Source of the DNA: Streptomyces halobius
Lineage (GTDB): Bacteria > Actinomycetota > Actinomycetes > Streptomycetales > Streptomycetaceae
DNA: 64,000 nt
Assembly (NCBI RefSeq): GCF_023277745.1
Contig: NZ_CP086322.1
Location: 8,928,001 to 8,992,000, forward strand
Reading direction: 5' to 3'
Below, piece by piece: positions 54,552-63,475 of this stretch (position 1 is the first letter of the stretch; each line of letters starts with the position of its first letter). The position numbers were made by a program, and so were the translations under genes. The notes under the pieces were generated by a model, which had not been told where the DNA came from, ran no database searches, and saw nothing but the letters and a program-made list of their open reading frames with translations.

Positions 54552-55688
54552 GTGCACCCCACCCGCAAGGCGGTCGTGACAGCCGCCGCACTCCTGGTCA
54601 TGGCCACCGCCGGCTGCGAACCCGGCGCCGGCACCACCGCATCCCACAGGAGCTCCGACACACCCGGATGCCCCGCCGCCCTCTCCAGAGCCAAGCAGGC
54701 CGTCAAGAAGGCCGAGGAGGTCAACGCCCCCTGGAAGGGCCCCACCACCGGGCCCAGGGCCGTCCACGGCAAGACCGTCGTCTACATCGCCCAGACCCTG
54801 ACCAATCCCGGCGTCGCCGGAGTCGCCCAAGGTGTCCAGGAAGCCGCCAAGATCGTCGGATGGCACGCCCGCACCCTCAACGGCCAGGGCACGCCCGACG
54901 GCATTCGGGCCGCCTTCCAGCAGGCCCTCCGCCTCAAGCCGGATGGCATCGTCATCGGCGGTTTTGATCCCGAGATCGTCGCGGAGGACGTCAAAAAGGC
55001 CAATACGGCCGGGATTACGCTGATCGGCTGGCACGCCACCGCAGCTCCCGGCCCCAGTAAGGATCCGCAACTCTTCAGCAACATCACCTCCCGGGTCGAG
55101 GACGTCGCGAAGATCAGCGCGGACTGGATCATTGCCCGTTCCAACGGACGCGCGGGCGTCGTCCTGTTCACCGACGCCTCGATTCCCTTCGCGAAGCGCA
55201 AGTCCGATCTGATCAAGAAGCAACTCGCCACCTGCGCCGGCACCAAGCTGCTGAGCTACACCGACATCCCCATCCCCCAGGCCAGCAGCCGCTCTCTCGG
55301 GGAAGTCCGCTCCCTGCTGTCCCGTTTCGGACGCGAGTGGACCCATTCCGCCGCCATCAACGACCTGTACTTCCAGCACGCCGCCCCCGCCCTGCGCGCG
55401 GCGGGCAAGGACGGCGCCGGCGCCCCGTTCAACATCGGTGCCGGTGACGGTGACCCGTCGGCCTTCCAGCGCGTCAACGGCAAGAAGTTCCAGGCCGCCA
55501 CCGTGCCCGAACCCCTCTCCGAACAGGGCTGGCAGATCATCGACGAGTTCAACCGCGCCTTCGCCGACGCCCCGGACAGCGGGTACGTCGCCCCCGTCCA
55601 CATCGCCACCGCCGCCAACAGCGGTGGCGCACTGTCCTGGGACTCGGAGGGCTACCGCCAGGCCTACCGCAAGATCTGGGGCGATTGA
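54552..55688 (+). CDS. Sugar-type ABC transporter substrate-binding lipoprotein
   Basis: 378-aa periplasmic-binding-protein type I lipoprotein. GTG start with GAGGAGA 6 nt upstream, signal peptide [16 protein letters not shown] with the lipobox Cys about residue 22, then a two-lobe Peripla_BP_4 fold ([59 protein letters not shown]). It resembles ribose/xylose or autoinducer-2 binding proteins. No permease or ATPase gene is adjacent in the window, so it is an orphan that may serve another transporter or a sensor. Confidence 0.85.
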   Translation: MHPTRKAVVTAAALLVMATAGCEPGAGTTASHRSSDTPGCPAALSRAKQAVKKAEEVNAPWKGPTTGPRAVHGKTVVYIAQTLTNPGVAGVAQGVQEAAKIVGWHARTLNGQGTPDGIRAAFQQALRLKPDGIVIGGFDPEIVAEDVKKANTAGITLIGWHATAAPGPSKDPQLFSNITSRVEDVAKISADWIIARSNGRAGVVLFTDASIPFAKRKSDLIKKQLATCAGTKLLSYTDIPIPQASSRSLGEVRSLLSRFGREWTHSAAINDLYFQHAAPALRAAGKDGAGAPFNIGAGDGDPSAFQRVNGKKFQAATVPEPLSEQGWQIIDEFNRAFADAPDSGYVAPVHIATAANSGGALSWDSEGYRQAYRKIWGD

Positions 55689-56656
55689 TGCGTTCTCCCG
55701 GCCCGCTCGGGCCGGTGCCAGGGGGCATCCGGCCGGGTGCGGATCGGAGCGGTGACGAGCCGCAGCGCGTAGGTCGCACGGCGGGTATCGGGCACCGGCC
55801 CGAGGTAGTGATGGCCGGTCAGGTGGCACCACGCCGGCAGATCCAACGGAGCCGCCGGGTCGTTCGCGCGCACATGGACCAGTGTCCCCGCGGGGGCATG
55901 GGCGGTCTCGCGGCGCAGGCGGAGCAGGAGCTGGACGCAGAGCAGATCGCCGCCGTCGACGACCAGGTCCGGTGCGGCCGTGGAGTCGGCGTGCACCCGG
56001 GGCAGGGCCTGGGTGATGCGCCACAGGCGGCGTGGCAGGTCGCCTTCCTCGAAGGCGTCGGCCTCCTTCAGCATCCAGCCCTTCGCCAGCGTGTCGACGA
56101 GGGAGTGGTCGAAGAAGTGCACGGCGAAGCCTCCGTGCTCGAAGATGTCGTCGCCGTGTGCGATTCCCGTGCCGTAGTGGGCGTCGCCGGTGTGGCGGAC
56201 GGTGTAGACGAAGGTGCCGCCGGGCCGCAGGACGCGGCGGACTTCGGCGACGAGCCGCACGATCTCCTTGGTGGACAGCGCCATGCACAGCAGCATGTGC
56301 GCGAAGACGGCGTCCACCGAGGCGTTCGGCAGCGGCAGCGGCTCGCGTACGTCGTGCACGGTGGTGCTCACCCGGCCTGCCAGGTTCCGGTGGCCGGCGG
56401 CCTTGCGCAGCTGCTCCAGCCCTGTGGGGGAGAAGTCGGTGGCCTGGACGGTGAAGCCCTCTTGGGCGAAGAACAGGGCGTCGCGCCCGTGCCCGGCTCC
56501 CAGCTCCAGCACATCCCGGGCACCGGACGCGGCGAAGGCCGCGGCCGCGTGGGCGGCGGGAGCGGAGGGCGCATCGCCGTACATGCCCGGATGGGCGGCG
56601 TAGGTCTGCTGCCAGTGCGCGCGCTGCACCTGGGCCAGCTCCCGGTCCTGCTGCAT
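55664..56656 (-). CDS. TehB-like methyltransferase fused to a TusA-like sulfur-carrier domain
   Basis: 330 aa. Residues about 1-230 are a class I SAM methyltransferase of the TehB/ArsM-like type ([49 protein letters not shown]). Residues about 240-315 look like TusA/Sir[55 protein letters not shown]. The cysteine of the CPxP motif is kept (LLCVQL) but the prolines are lost. ATG at 56656 with AGGAG 5 nt upstream. It follows a broken cysteine desulfurase and an ArsR-rhodanese gene, so sulfur (or Se/Te/As) methylation is the likely theme. Confidence 0.8.
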   Translation of the reverse strand: MQQDRELAQVQRAHWQQTYAAHPGMYGDAPSAPAAHAAAAFAASGARDVLELGAGHGRDALFFAQEGFTVQATDFSPTGLEQLRKAAGHRNLAGRVSTTVHDVREPLPLPNASVDAVFAHMLLCMALSTKEIVRLVAEVRRVLRPGGTFVYTVRHTGDAHYGTGIAHGDDIFEHGGFAVHFFDHSLVDTLAKGWMLKEADAFEEGDLPRRLWRITQALPRVHADSTAAPDLVVDGGDLLCVQLLLRLRRETAHAPAGTLVHVRANDPAAPLDLPAWCHLTGHHYLGPVPDTRRATYALRLVTAPIRTRPDAPWHRPERAGRTHQSPQILR

Positions 56657-56658
56657 GC

Positions 56659-57355
56659 CTACTCCTGTGTCCGGCCGTCCCGGCGGGGCGGTACTGAAGG
56701 TTGTGCTGTCCCGGCACCGTCGGGGACGGCCCCGTGCCGAAGGCCCTGTCCGTGCTTGTGTCTGTGCTCGTGTCCGTGTCCGGTCGCGACCGGGGGCTTT
56801 CCGCCTCGCAACGCGATGGGCGACGGCGAGGGCGACGTTCTCGGTGCCGGCGCGCAGGCCGTCCTCCTGGCCGCCGCCGTGGACGAGCGGTTCAAGCGCC
56901 ACGCCGGGACGTACGTAGAGGGCGGCGATGCCCTTGGCGCGTACATCTTGTGCCCGGCCACGGTCAGCAGGTCCACGCCCGGCCCGCTGACGTCCAGGAG
57001 GATCTTCCCGGCGGCCTGGGCGGCGTCGCAGTGGAAGAGCGCGCCGTGTTCGCGGGTGATGCGGGCCAGGTCGGCGATGGGCTGGAGGGCGCCGGGCTCG
57101 TTGTCGGCGGCCATGACCGGGACGAGCACGGTGTGTTCGGTGAGCGCGTCGGCCAGGGAGACGGGGTCGACCCGGCCGCGGGCGTGGGGCCAGCGCGCCG
57201 GGGTTCCGTGCCGTGGATGTGGCTGCCGGAGGAGTTGCCGAACCAGTCCGTCAGATACGGGCGCATGGCCTCGGCCACCCGGGGTCGACGGGGGTGGTGG
57301 CGTTGTAGTCCAGGTAGACCGGCCCGTCCGCCGGTGCCGGGTGTGCGGGGATCAT
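56659..57355 (-). pseudogene. Cysteine desulfurase (NifS/IscS type), multiply frameshifted and deleted
   Basis: Pieces of a class V PLP enzyme appear in changing frames: MIPAHPAPADGPVYLDYNAT (start at 57355), then [15 protein letters not shown] and [12 protein letters not shown], then [40 protein letters not shown] and the PLP-lysine segment [12 protein letters not shown], then [20 protein letters not shown]. At least three one-base shifts are needed, and about 70-80 residues between the His-Gly-Thr region and VSLADAL are missing. The catalytic-Cys C-terminal domain is absent. Its ATG overlaps the stop of the ArsR-rhodanese gene, so it was once an operon member. Confidence 0.85.
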
Positions 57356-58050
57356 GCGGCGGTCCCGGTGGTCACCGGCAGCTCGGCCAGCCGCCACTCC
57401 AGCATGCCGTCGCTCAGCCGGACGGCCTTGCGCCCGTGCGCGCTCAGCAGCCGCACGGCGTCGTACGCCATGACGCAGTACTCGCCGCGGCAGTACACGA
57501 CCACCTCGATGTCGTCGGGCAACTCCGCGATCCGCTCGGCAAGCTGGTCGACCGGGATGGAGACCGCACCGGGGATGTGCCCCGCGGCGTACTCCTCGGC
57601 GGGGCGGACGTCGAGGACCACCACCTTGCCCGCCTCCGCGCGGGCGAGCATGTCCTCGCGTCCGACCTCCGGTGCCCGGTCGTCGCCGAGGAGGGCGACG
57701 CGGGCGGGCTCGACATCGGTCTGATGGGCCTGGGCGACCTTCCGCAGGAGGGCGTACAGGGCGGCCACGTCCTGCCCGGCCAGCCGGTAGTGGACGCGTA
57801 CCCCCTCGCGCCGGGTGGCGACCAGCCCGGCCTGTTTGAGGGTCTGCAGGTGGGCCGAGGCGGTGGTCAGATGCAGTCCGGCCGCCTTCGCGAGCGCGTC
57901 CACGGTGCGCTCGCCCTGGGCCAGCAGATCCAGCAGTTCCAAGCGCTTTCCGCTGGCCAGCGCCTTTCCGGTGCGGGCGAAAGCGTCGAACAGGTCGGCC
58001 TTGCCCCCGCTGGGCAGGGCATCTCCCATGGCTTCCATAGCTTCCTCCAT
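57352..58050 (-). CDS. ArsR-family regulator fused to a rhodanese domain
   Basis: 232 aa. Residues about 15-105 are an ArsR/SmtB winged helix (GKRLELLDLLAQGERTVDAL, HLTTASAHLQTLKQAGLVAT). Residues about 125-225 are a rhodanese domain with LDVRPAEEYAAGHIPGAVSI and active-site loop CRGEYC (catalytic Cys). Such fusions sense or process reactive sulfur, selenium or arsenic species. Three in-frame ATGs lie at 58050, 58038 and 58029; GGAGGA best serves the one at 58038. A near-palindromic AT-rich site (ATTAATCCATGGAATATT, 58049-58066) covers the promoter side and could be its own operator. Confidence 0.88.
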   Translation of the reverse strand: MEEAMEAMGDALPSGGKADLFDAFARTGKALASGKRLELLDLLAQGERTVDALAKAAGLHLTTASAHLQTLKQAGLVATRREGVRVHYRLAGQDVAALYALLRKVAQAHQTDVEPARVALLGDDRAPEVGREDMLARAEAGKVVVLDVRPAEEYAAGHIPGAVSIPVDQLAERIAELPDDIEVVVYCRGEYCVMAYDAVRLLSAHGRKAVRLSDGMLEWRLAELPVTTGTAA

Positions 58051-58066
58051 TAATCCATGGAATATT
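58049..58066 (-). promoter_or_regulatory. Candidate ArsR operator at the arsR-rhodanese promoter
   Basis: ATTAATCCATGGAATATT is an AT-rich imperfect dyad centred on CCATGG, in otherwise GC-rich DNA, at the start of the ArsR-rhodanese gene. Such dyads are typical ArsR binding sites. Not verified. Confidence 0.35.
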
Positions 58067-58142
58067 GTAAAGGAAGGGGTCGTCGGCACACCATGGCGGG
58101 GCCGAAGGGCCCCTGGCACCGCGCACCGGTCCACGCAGACTG

Positions 58143-58178
58143 AAGAGAGCAGCGTCTTTACCAAGAGAGCAGCGTCTT
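58143..58178. repeat. 16-bp direct repeat with 20-bp period
   Basis: AAGAGAGCAGCGTCTT occurs at 58143-58158 and 58163-58178, between the divergent ArsR-rhodanese and SHOCT genes. Confidence 0.7.
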
Positions 58179-58197
58179 CGCGGAGGTGAGGACGGTG

Positions 58198-58473
58198 ATG
58201 TACTGGAACGGCGGCGGCTGGGTCTGGATGGCCTTCATGCCCCTGTTGTGGATCGCGCTGATCGGCCTGGTCGTGTGGGCGGTGGTCCGCCTCACCCAGC
58301 GCCCGGCCGGACGCGACGACGCTCCCGGACGCGACGACACTCAAGGCCGTGGTCGGCCACCGCGAGAGACACCGGAGGAGATCCTCGACCGCCGCTACGC
58401 CTCCGGCGAGATCGACACCGACACCTACACCGAGGCACGCGAACGCCTCGCCCAGCATCGTCCGAGGCCATAA
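58198..58473 (+). CDS. Small membrane protein with SHOCT domain
   Basis: 91 aa. One transmembrane helix (FMPLLWIALIGLVVWAVV) after a Trp/Gly-rich start (MYWNGGGWVWM), a charged linker, then a SHOCT motif (EEILDRRYASGEIDTDTYTE). GGAGG lies 11 nt before the ATG. SHOCT tails mediate oligomer or partner contacts. Its stop overlaps the start of the next gene (TAATGA), so the two are coupled. Confidence 0.85.
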   Translation: MYWNGGGWVWMAFMPLLWIALIGLVVWAVVRLTQRPAGRDDAPGRDDTQGRGRPPRETPEEILDRRYASGEIDTDTYTEARERLAQHRPRP

Positions 58474-59108
58474 TGACCAGGCCGCACGGCCGATGGCTGC
58501 CGCTGGCCGTGCTCGCCACCGCGCTCGCGGCGCTGATCGCCTCGATCGTCTGGGTCGCCGGCAGCGCACCCAGCTCCCCATGGCGGCCAGGCCCCGGGGC
58601 GATGACGGGCACGGTCTCCAGCACAGGGCCGGTACGCACCCTGGCGGACGCGGACCGCGCGGCGGAGCGCCTCGCCGACCGGTGGGACCTGCACGTCGGG
58701 GACGTCATGCAGTTCAGCAACGGCTACTACGCCGAACTCCTCGACCGGGACGGCAAAGGCGCCACCGCGGTGCTCATCGACCCCGGCAGCCGCACCGTCC
58801 AGCTGGAGTTCGGCCCGGCCATGGTGTGGAACACCGCCTACGGCATGATGCCCGCCCTCGACCGGGCCGGTGCCGCGGCGATCGGCCCCGACCAGGCGGT
58901 GCGGATCGCCGACCGGTGGCTGCGGGACCACCGCCCCGGCCTGCACGCCGCCGAACCGGAACGGTTCCCCGGCTACTACACCCTGCACACCCTGCGCGGC
59001 GACCGCATCGTCGGCATGCTCTCGGTCCACGCCACCAGCGGCGACGTCTGGTACCACACCTGGCACGGCCGCTTCCTCCAGATGCAGGAACACCCCGGCA
59101 GCCGGTAG
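58473..59108 (+). CDS. Membrane-anchored hypothetical protein coupled to the SHOCT protein
   Basis: 211 aa. N-terminal anchor or signal (LPLAVLATALAALIASIVWV), then an extracytoplasmic alpha/beta domain with two PepSY-like strand-helix units (ADRAAERLADRWDLHVGDVM, DQAVRIADRWLRDHRPGLHA, GDRIVGMLSVHATSGDVWYH). The start overlaps the SHOCT gene stop. The pair is common beside metal-stress genes in actinobacteria. Function unknown. Confidence 0.75.
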   Translation: MTRPHGRWLPLAVLATALAALIASIVWVAGSAPSSPWRPGPGAMTGTVSSTGPVRTLADADRAAERLADRWDLHVGDVMQFSNGYYAELLDRDGKGATAVLIDPGSRTVQLEFGPAMVWNTAYGMMPALDRAGAAAIGPDQAVRIADRWLRDHRPGLHAAEPERFPGYYTLHTLRGDRIVGMLSVHATSGDVWYHTWHGRFLQMQEHPGSR

Positions 59109-59189
59109 CCCATGCGCAGCGCATGCCAGGAGGCCGCCATGAACCGCCGCGAGGAGAGAATCAGCCCCTGATCCTGCAGGGCCAGGGGC

Positions 59190-60445
59190 TCACCGACCGC
59201 CCGGAGTCGACCCGATGCCCACCACGCGTGCCCACGCCGGCGGCGCGTCCGGGACGTAGTCGGGATCGTTCTCGTCCCACGACCGGGCTGCCTGCTGCCG
59301 GGGGAACAGACCCACCACCGTCCGGCACGGTGGTCGGGTGTCCGGCCAGGGCGTTTGGCCGTCGGTCAGGGCCACGATGACATCGGGGCGGGGCTGCGCC
59401 CGGAGTGCCGTGGCGAAGCCCGTGCGCAGATCCGTACCCCCGCCGCCCACCAGCGGTATCCCCTCGGCACGGCACAGCGGGTGCACGACCCGGGCGGCCG
59501 CGTCGCACGGCAGCACGGAGACCAGGTCCCGACGGCCGCCCACGGCACGGGAGATCGCGGCGACCTCCAGGAGCGCGCTGCCCAGTTCGGCGTCACTGAC
59601 CGAGCCGGAGGTGTCGATGACCACGGAGATCCGGGGCGGTCCGGGAGGCTCGGCAGAACGGCGCCGGGCACCCCGGCCGAGCGCCGCGAGGGCCGGCCGT
59701 AGGTGTAGTCCTCGCCCGCGCCGGAGCCGGAGACTGCCGAGCGGACCGCCGCTCCCAGCAACTCCCGCCACGGCTGCGGCGGGTGGAGCGCCTCCTCCGC
59801 CCACCGCTGCCACCCCTTCGGCGCATTCCCCGGTCGGCCGGTGACGCCCTGCGCCACGCGGAACCGCACCGCGTCCCGCTCCTGCTCGCTGAGGCCGTGC
59901 GCGCCGTCCGGGCCGAGGTCCCATTCGCGTGCCAGTCCGTCGGCGCCACTGCCGCAGTCCAGCCAGGCCAGGCTCTGCGTGTACGGCCCGAGCCGGAACT
60001 GGCGCAGGTAGTCCTCCATGAGCTCCCCTTCGGGCAGCCCCAAGGCCGCCGGACCGACCGCGCCTTCGGGCCGGGCGAGGCCGTCACCGAACACATCGTC
60101 GTTGATCTCGCAGTCCGCCGCGATGTTCATCCGCAGCCGTTCCCCCGGGCCGGTCAGCCCGCGCTCCCGCGCGACCCGGTCACCGCGTCCGTGATGGTCG
60201 CGCAGCAGGTGCGACACCTCGTGCACCCATACTCCGGCCAGTTCCTCCACCGGCGTACGGTCCACGAACGCCGGCGAGACGTAGCACCGCCAGTACCGGT
60301 CGACGGCCATCGTCGGTACCCGCCGCGACTCCACGGTGTGCAGCGCGAACAGCGCCGTCGCCAAGTAGGGCCGGACCCGGGCGGCGTGCAGCCGTGCGGC
60401 GAAGAGCTTGTCGAGGTCCAGTGCCCCCGATGCGTTCGTGGTCAT
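59190..60445 (-). pseudogene. DUF2201 VWA-like metallopeptidase, frameshifted
   Basis: The 5' part (60445 to about 59645) reads MTTNASGALDLDKLFAARLH and continues with the zinc motif VHEVSHLLRDHH (HExxH) and GEDYTYGRPSRRSAG. The 3' part, in another frame, reads PPRISVVIDTSGSVSDAELG (a MIDAS-like DxSxS), VGGGGTDLRTGF and IVALTDGQTPWP, and stops at 59190. The two halves join only if a base is gained or lost near 59640 (around CCGCCCCGGATC on the coding strand). The family protein is about 410 aa. It could be a true mutation or a sequencing error. Confidence 0.75.
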
Positions 60446-60845
60446 CGGCCCGCCTTCGCGGCGACCGCGGTCCGGGCCGCCGCCTGGTCCCCTCGCTGCG
60501 ACAGGGACACCACCCCGGCGAGCTGCTCGATCGACGCCGGTACGTCCCAGTCCGCACGGCGCAGCGTGGCGAGTGTGGTCGCCGGGACGACCACCAGGTC
60601 CGGTGCCCCGGTCTCCACCGCCCGGACCAGGAGCGCCCACGCCGCGTCCCAGCGGGACTTGTCCGGCCGCTTGCGGACCGACGCCACCACACCGTCCAGC
60701 ACGGCTTGGCGCAGATCCCCCCGCTCGGGCAGGGCGGCACCCGCCGGATCGGCGAGCAGCACCTCGGGGTCCGGGAGGTCCATCCGGTCCAGGCGGCGCA
60801 CTCCATCCCGGGCCCGCGCCAGGGGCGTCAGTCGTCGGGACGGGT
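60442..60845 (-). pseudogene. C-terminal fragment of the MoxR-like AAA ATPase partner of DUF2201
   Basis: The readable frame RLTPLARARDGVRRLDRMDL, DPEVLLADPAGAALPERGDL, then WALLVRAVETGAPDLVVV matches the tail of ATPases that usually precede DUF2201 genes. The AAA core with Walker A/B is absent: upstream of about 60850 the sequence belongs to the leader of the divergent lipoprotein gene. The stop overlaps the DUF2201 ATG, preserving the old operon arrangement. Confidence 0.6.
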
Positions 60846-60899
60846 GATTTCCGGCGCCGCGTCACATCTCCGCGGCGGCGGGAGGTTACGGATGCGCGT

Positions 60900-61583
60900 A
60901 TGAACGCTCAGCCCGTATGCGCGGAGTTCAGTCGTCGACGCCTGACGAGCGGCCGGGTGATCACCGTGGTGTGCGCTGCCGCGGCTTCGGCGCTCTTGCT
61001 GGGCTGCGGGAACGGCGCCGGAGAGACGCCGCGCCCCACCGAGTCGCCGACACCGGCCGCGACACCGACCGTGAGCCCGACAGCCGATCCGACGCTCTCC
61101 GCGGACCAGGCCGACCGCAAGGACCTGATCTCGGCCACCAAGATCGGCTACGACAAGGCAGCCGAAGCGGCCGTGGGGAAGGTCTCCGGAAGCAAGCTCG
61201 TCGACATCGAGCTGAAGTACGCTCGCGACGGCGGTCCGGAATGGGCCACCGAGGTCGCCACCACGGACGGCACCGCACACACGGGCCGGGTCGACGCCGT
61301 CTCCGGGAAGGTGGTCGAGTCCCAGCTCGCGACGCATCAGGGCGTGGACGACGAGCGGGAACTGGCCGATGTCCTCGCCAAGGCCAAGGTGTCGTGGAAA
61401 GACGCGGTCGGGAAGGCCCTGGCCAAGAGGAAGGGCACGGTCACCTCTGTCGAGCTCGGCACCGAAAACGGCACCCCCACCTGGATCGTCGACGTCGTGA
61501 CCACGAAGGACTGGCTCAAGACCACGTTCGATGTCGACGCGATGAACGGCACCATCCGCCACGAAGAGGTCGACCGCGACTGA
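60900..61583 (+). CDS. Lipoprotein with PepSY-like repeats
   Basis: 227 aa. Signal peptide with lipobox LLLGC (Cys about residue 37), a Thr/Pro-rich linker (ESPTPAATPTVSPTADPTLS), then two PepSY-type units (SATKIGYDKAAEAAVGKVSG with VDIELKYARDG, and AKVSWKDAVGKALAKRKGTV with SVELGTENG). PepSY domains are thought to restrain proteases or bind wall components. GGGAGG lies 15 nt before the ATG, somewhat far. It begins abruptly next to the truncated ATPase gene. Confidence 0.82.
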   Translation: MNAQPVCAEFSRRRLTSGRVITVVCAAAASALLLGCGNGAGETPRPTESPTPAATPTVSPTADPTLSADQADRKDLISATKIGYDKAAEAAVGKVSGSKLVDIELKYARDGGPEWATEVATTDGTAHTGRVDAVSGKVVESQLATHQGVDDERELADVLAKAKVSWKDAVGKALAKRKGTVTSVELGTENGTPTWIVDVVTTKDWLKTTFDVDAMNGTIRHEEVDRD

Positions 61584-61719
61584 CCCTCCGGGAGTCGCTC
61601 CGGACGTTCGCCGGAAGTCGCCGCGGACGTTCGTCGACCCGACCCGTCGGGCACAGGATGTCGGGTCCGGCAGGGTGGGACCTTCCTCACGTGAGTGAGC
61701 GAAGGGGAAGGACACCGGG

Positions 61720-62526
61720 ATGCTGGAGCGGCTGAACCAGGCCATGGAGCACATCGAGTCGCGTCTCGACCAGCCGGTCGACGTGGCCGACCTCGCGCGG
61801 ATCGCGGTGACGTCGGAATACCACTTCCGCCGGCTGTTCTCGGCGCTGTCCGGCCTACCGCTGTCGGAGTACATTCGCCGCAGACGGCTGACCGTGGCGG
61901 GCGCCGAGGTGCTCGCCGGGGAGCGGACACTGCTGGACGTCGCGATGCGCTACGGCTACCGCTCGGGCGAAGCCATTGCCCGTGCGTTCCGCGCCATGCA
62001 CGGTGTGGGGCCGGGCGAGGCCCGGCGGACCGGTGCGGCTCTGCGCTCCCAGCCCCGGATGTCCTTCCGACTCGTCGTCGAAGGGAGCAGCAGCATGGCC
62101 AAGGTCGACTCCACCCACGCCGTACGCATGGTCTCTGTCACCGGCCGCAGGCTGCCCGCACACTGCACCGCCGTGGGCAAGATGCTCCTCGCCTCGCTCC
62201 CCGACGAGGAGCTGGAGGCCCGCCTGGAGGAGTGCGAGGAACTCGTCGCCCTCACCCCGAACAGCATCACCGACCCGGACACCCTGCGCGAGGAGCTCGC
62301 CGACATCACGACGGCGGGCATCGCCGTCGAGCACCGCGAGGCCAACCCGGACGTCAGCTGTGTGGCCGCCCCGGTCAAGGACGGCTCCGGCGCGGTCGTC
62401 GCGGCCCTGTCCGTCTCCGTGCCCATGGTGCGCTGGAGCCAGGACCGGGAACGCGAACTGGCCGAGCTGGCCGAGAAGGGCGCCGGCGATCTCTCCGCAG
62501 GCCTGGGGCACCGGGGCAGCCGGTGA
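61720..62526 (+). CDS. Chimeric regulator: AraC-type DNA-binding domain joined to an IclR effector domain
   Basis: 268 aa. Residues 1-about 115 are an AraC/XylS double HTH (HIESRLDQPVDVADLARIAV, GYRSGEAIARAFRAMHGVGP) followed by the linker RMSFRLVVEGSSSM, typical of AraC proteins with a GyrI-like partner domain. At about residue 127 the sequence becomes IclR C-terminal: KVDSTHAVRMVSVTGRRLPA, HCTAVGKMLLASLPDEELEA, VSCVAAPVKDGSGAVVAALS. Neither the GyrI-like domain nor the IclR HTH is present. AraC-IclR order is not a standard architecture. The gene overlaps the SMP-30 gene (GTGA), which IclR proteins often control. Confidence 0.85.
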   Translation: MLERLNQAMEHIESRLDQPVDVADLARIAVTSEYHFRRLFSALSGLPLSEYIRRRRLTVAGAEVLAGERTLLDVAMRYGYRSGEAIARAFRAMHGVGPGEARRTGAALRSQPRMSFRLVVEGSSSMAKVDSTHAVRMVSVTGRRLPAHCTAVGKMLLASLPDEELEARLEECEELVALTPNSITDPDTLREELADITTAGIAVEHREANPDVSCVAAPVKDGSGAVVAALSVSVPMVRWSQDRERELAELAEKGAGDLSAGLGHRGSR

Positions 62527-63365
62527 GGGCCGAACTCGCGGTACGCGCCGAGGCCGAGCTCGGCGAGGGCCCGACCTGGGACGTGGCCGCGCGGCGGCTG
62601 ATCTGGGTGGACATCCTCGGCTCCCGCGTCCACACCTGGGATCCCGCCACCGGCCGCCGCACCGTCATGGCCACCGAACAGCACGTCGGTGCCGCCGAAC
62701 CACACGCCGCGGGCGGCCTGGTGGTCAATCTCCGGGACGGCATCGGCCGCTACGACACCGAGGGCGTGTTCACCTGGCTGGTACGGGACCCGGTGCCGGG
62801 CCGCCGCGGCAACGACGCCGCCGTGGCACCCGACGGCACCCTGTGGGCGGGCACCATGCGCTACGACCAGGCGCCCGGCGGCGGCACCCTCACCCGTATC
62901 GCGCCCGACGGCTCGACCACCGTTCTGCTCGACGATGTCACGGTCAGCAACGGCACCGGCTGGAGCCCGGACGGCACCCGCGTCTACTACGTCGACAGCC
63001 CCACCCGGCGCATCGACATCCTCCGAGCCGAGGGCCAACGGATAGCCCAGCGGCGGGAGTTCACCGCCATCGAGCCCGGCGCGGGCTACCCCGACGGACT
63101 CACCGTGGACACCGACGGCTGCGTCTGGGTCGCCCTGTGGGACGGTGGCCGGATCCGCCGCTACACCCCGGACGGCCACCTCGACCGCACAGTGGAGCTC
63201 CCCGTACAGCGCCCCACCGCCTGCGCCTTCGGCGGCCCGGACCTGCGCGACCTCTACATCACCACGGCCCGCACCGGCCAGAACCGTCCGGATCCGCTCG
63301 CCGGCTCGGTCCTGGTGCTGCCGGGCGTGGGTCAGGGGCTGGCCGGCGTACCGTTCGGGGGCTGA
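62523..63365 (+). CDS. SMP-30/gluconolactonase family enzyme
   Basis: 280-aa six-bladed beta-propeller lactonase, predicted to hydrolyse sugar-acid lactones with a divalent metal. Metal-site residues are expected in ELGEGPTWD (Glu), VSNGTGWSPDG (Asn) and YVDSPTRRI (Asp), all present. The GTG start overlaps the regulator stop. The IclR half of that regulator matches the usual partner of such lactonase genes. A bidirectional hairpin follows. Confidence 0.92.
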   Translation: MRAELAVRAEAELGEGPTWDVAARRLIWVDILGSRVHTWDPATGRRTVMATEQHVGAAEPHAAGGLVVNLRDGIGRYDTEGVFTWLVRDPVPGRRGNDAAVAPDGTLWAGTMRYDQAPGGGTLTRIAPDGSTTVLLDDVTVSNGTGWSPDGTRVYYVDSPTRRIDILRAEGQRIAQRREFTAIEPGAGYPDGLTVDTDGCVWVALWDGGRIRRYTPDGHLDRTVELPVQRPTACAFGGPDLRDLYITTARTGQNRPDPLAGSVLVLPGVGQGLAGVPFGG

Positions 63366-63417
63366 CCGGGGAAGGATCCGCGTCGCACGGTCCTGTCGTT
63401 CCCCCGCCGGCCCGCGC

Positions 63418-63453
63418 ACGCGTCCTGGGACACGCGGATGTCCCAGGACGCGT
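63418..63453. terminator. Bidirectional terminator
   Basis: Perfect 14-bp inverted repeat, arms 63418-63431 and 63440-63453, 8-nt loop, between the convergent lactonase and I36-type genes. Confidence 0.8.
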
Positions 63454-63475
63454 CAGCTACGGCCCGGCCTGCAGG

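Noticed and set aside
59204..60445. Two separate genes for the VWA-like and HExxH parts
   Set aside because: Together they make one DUF2201 protein of normal length; a frameshift explains the split.
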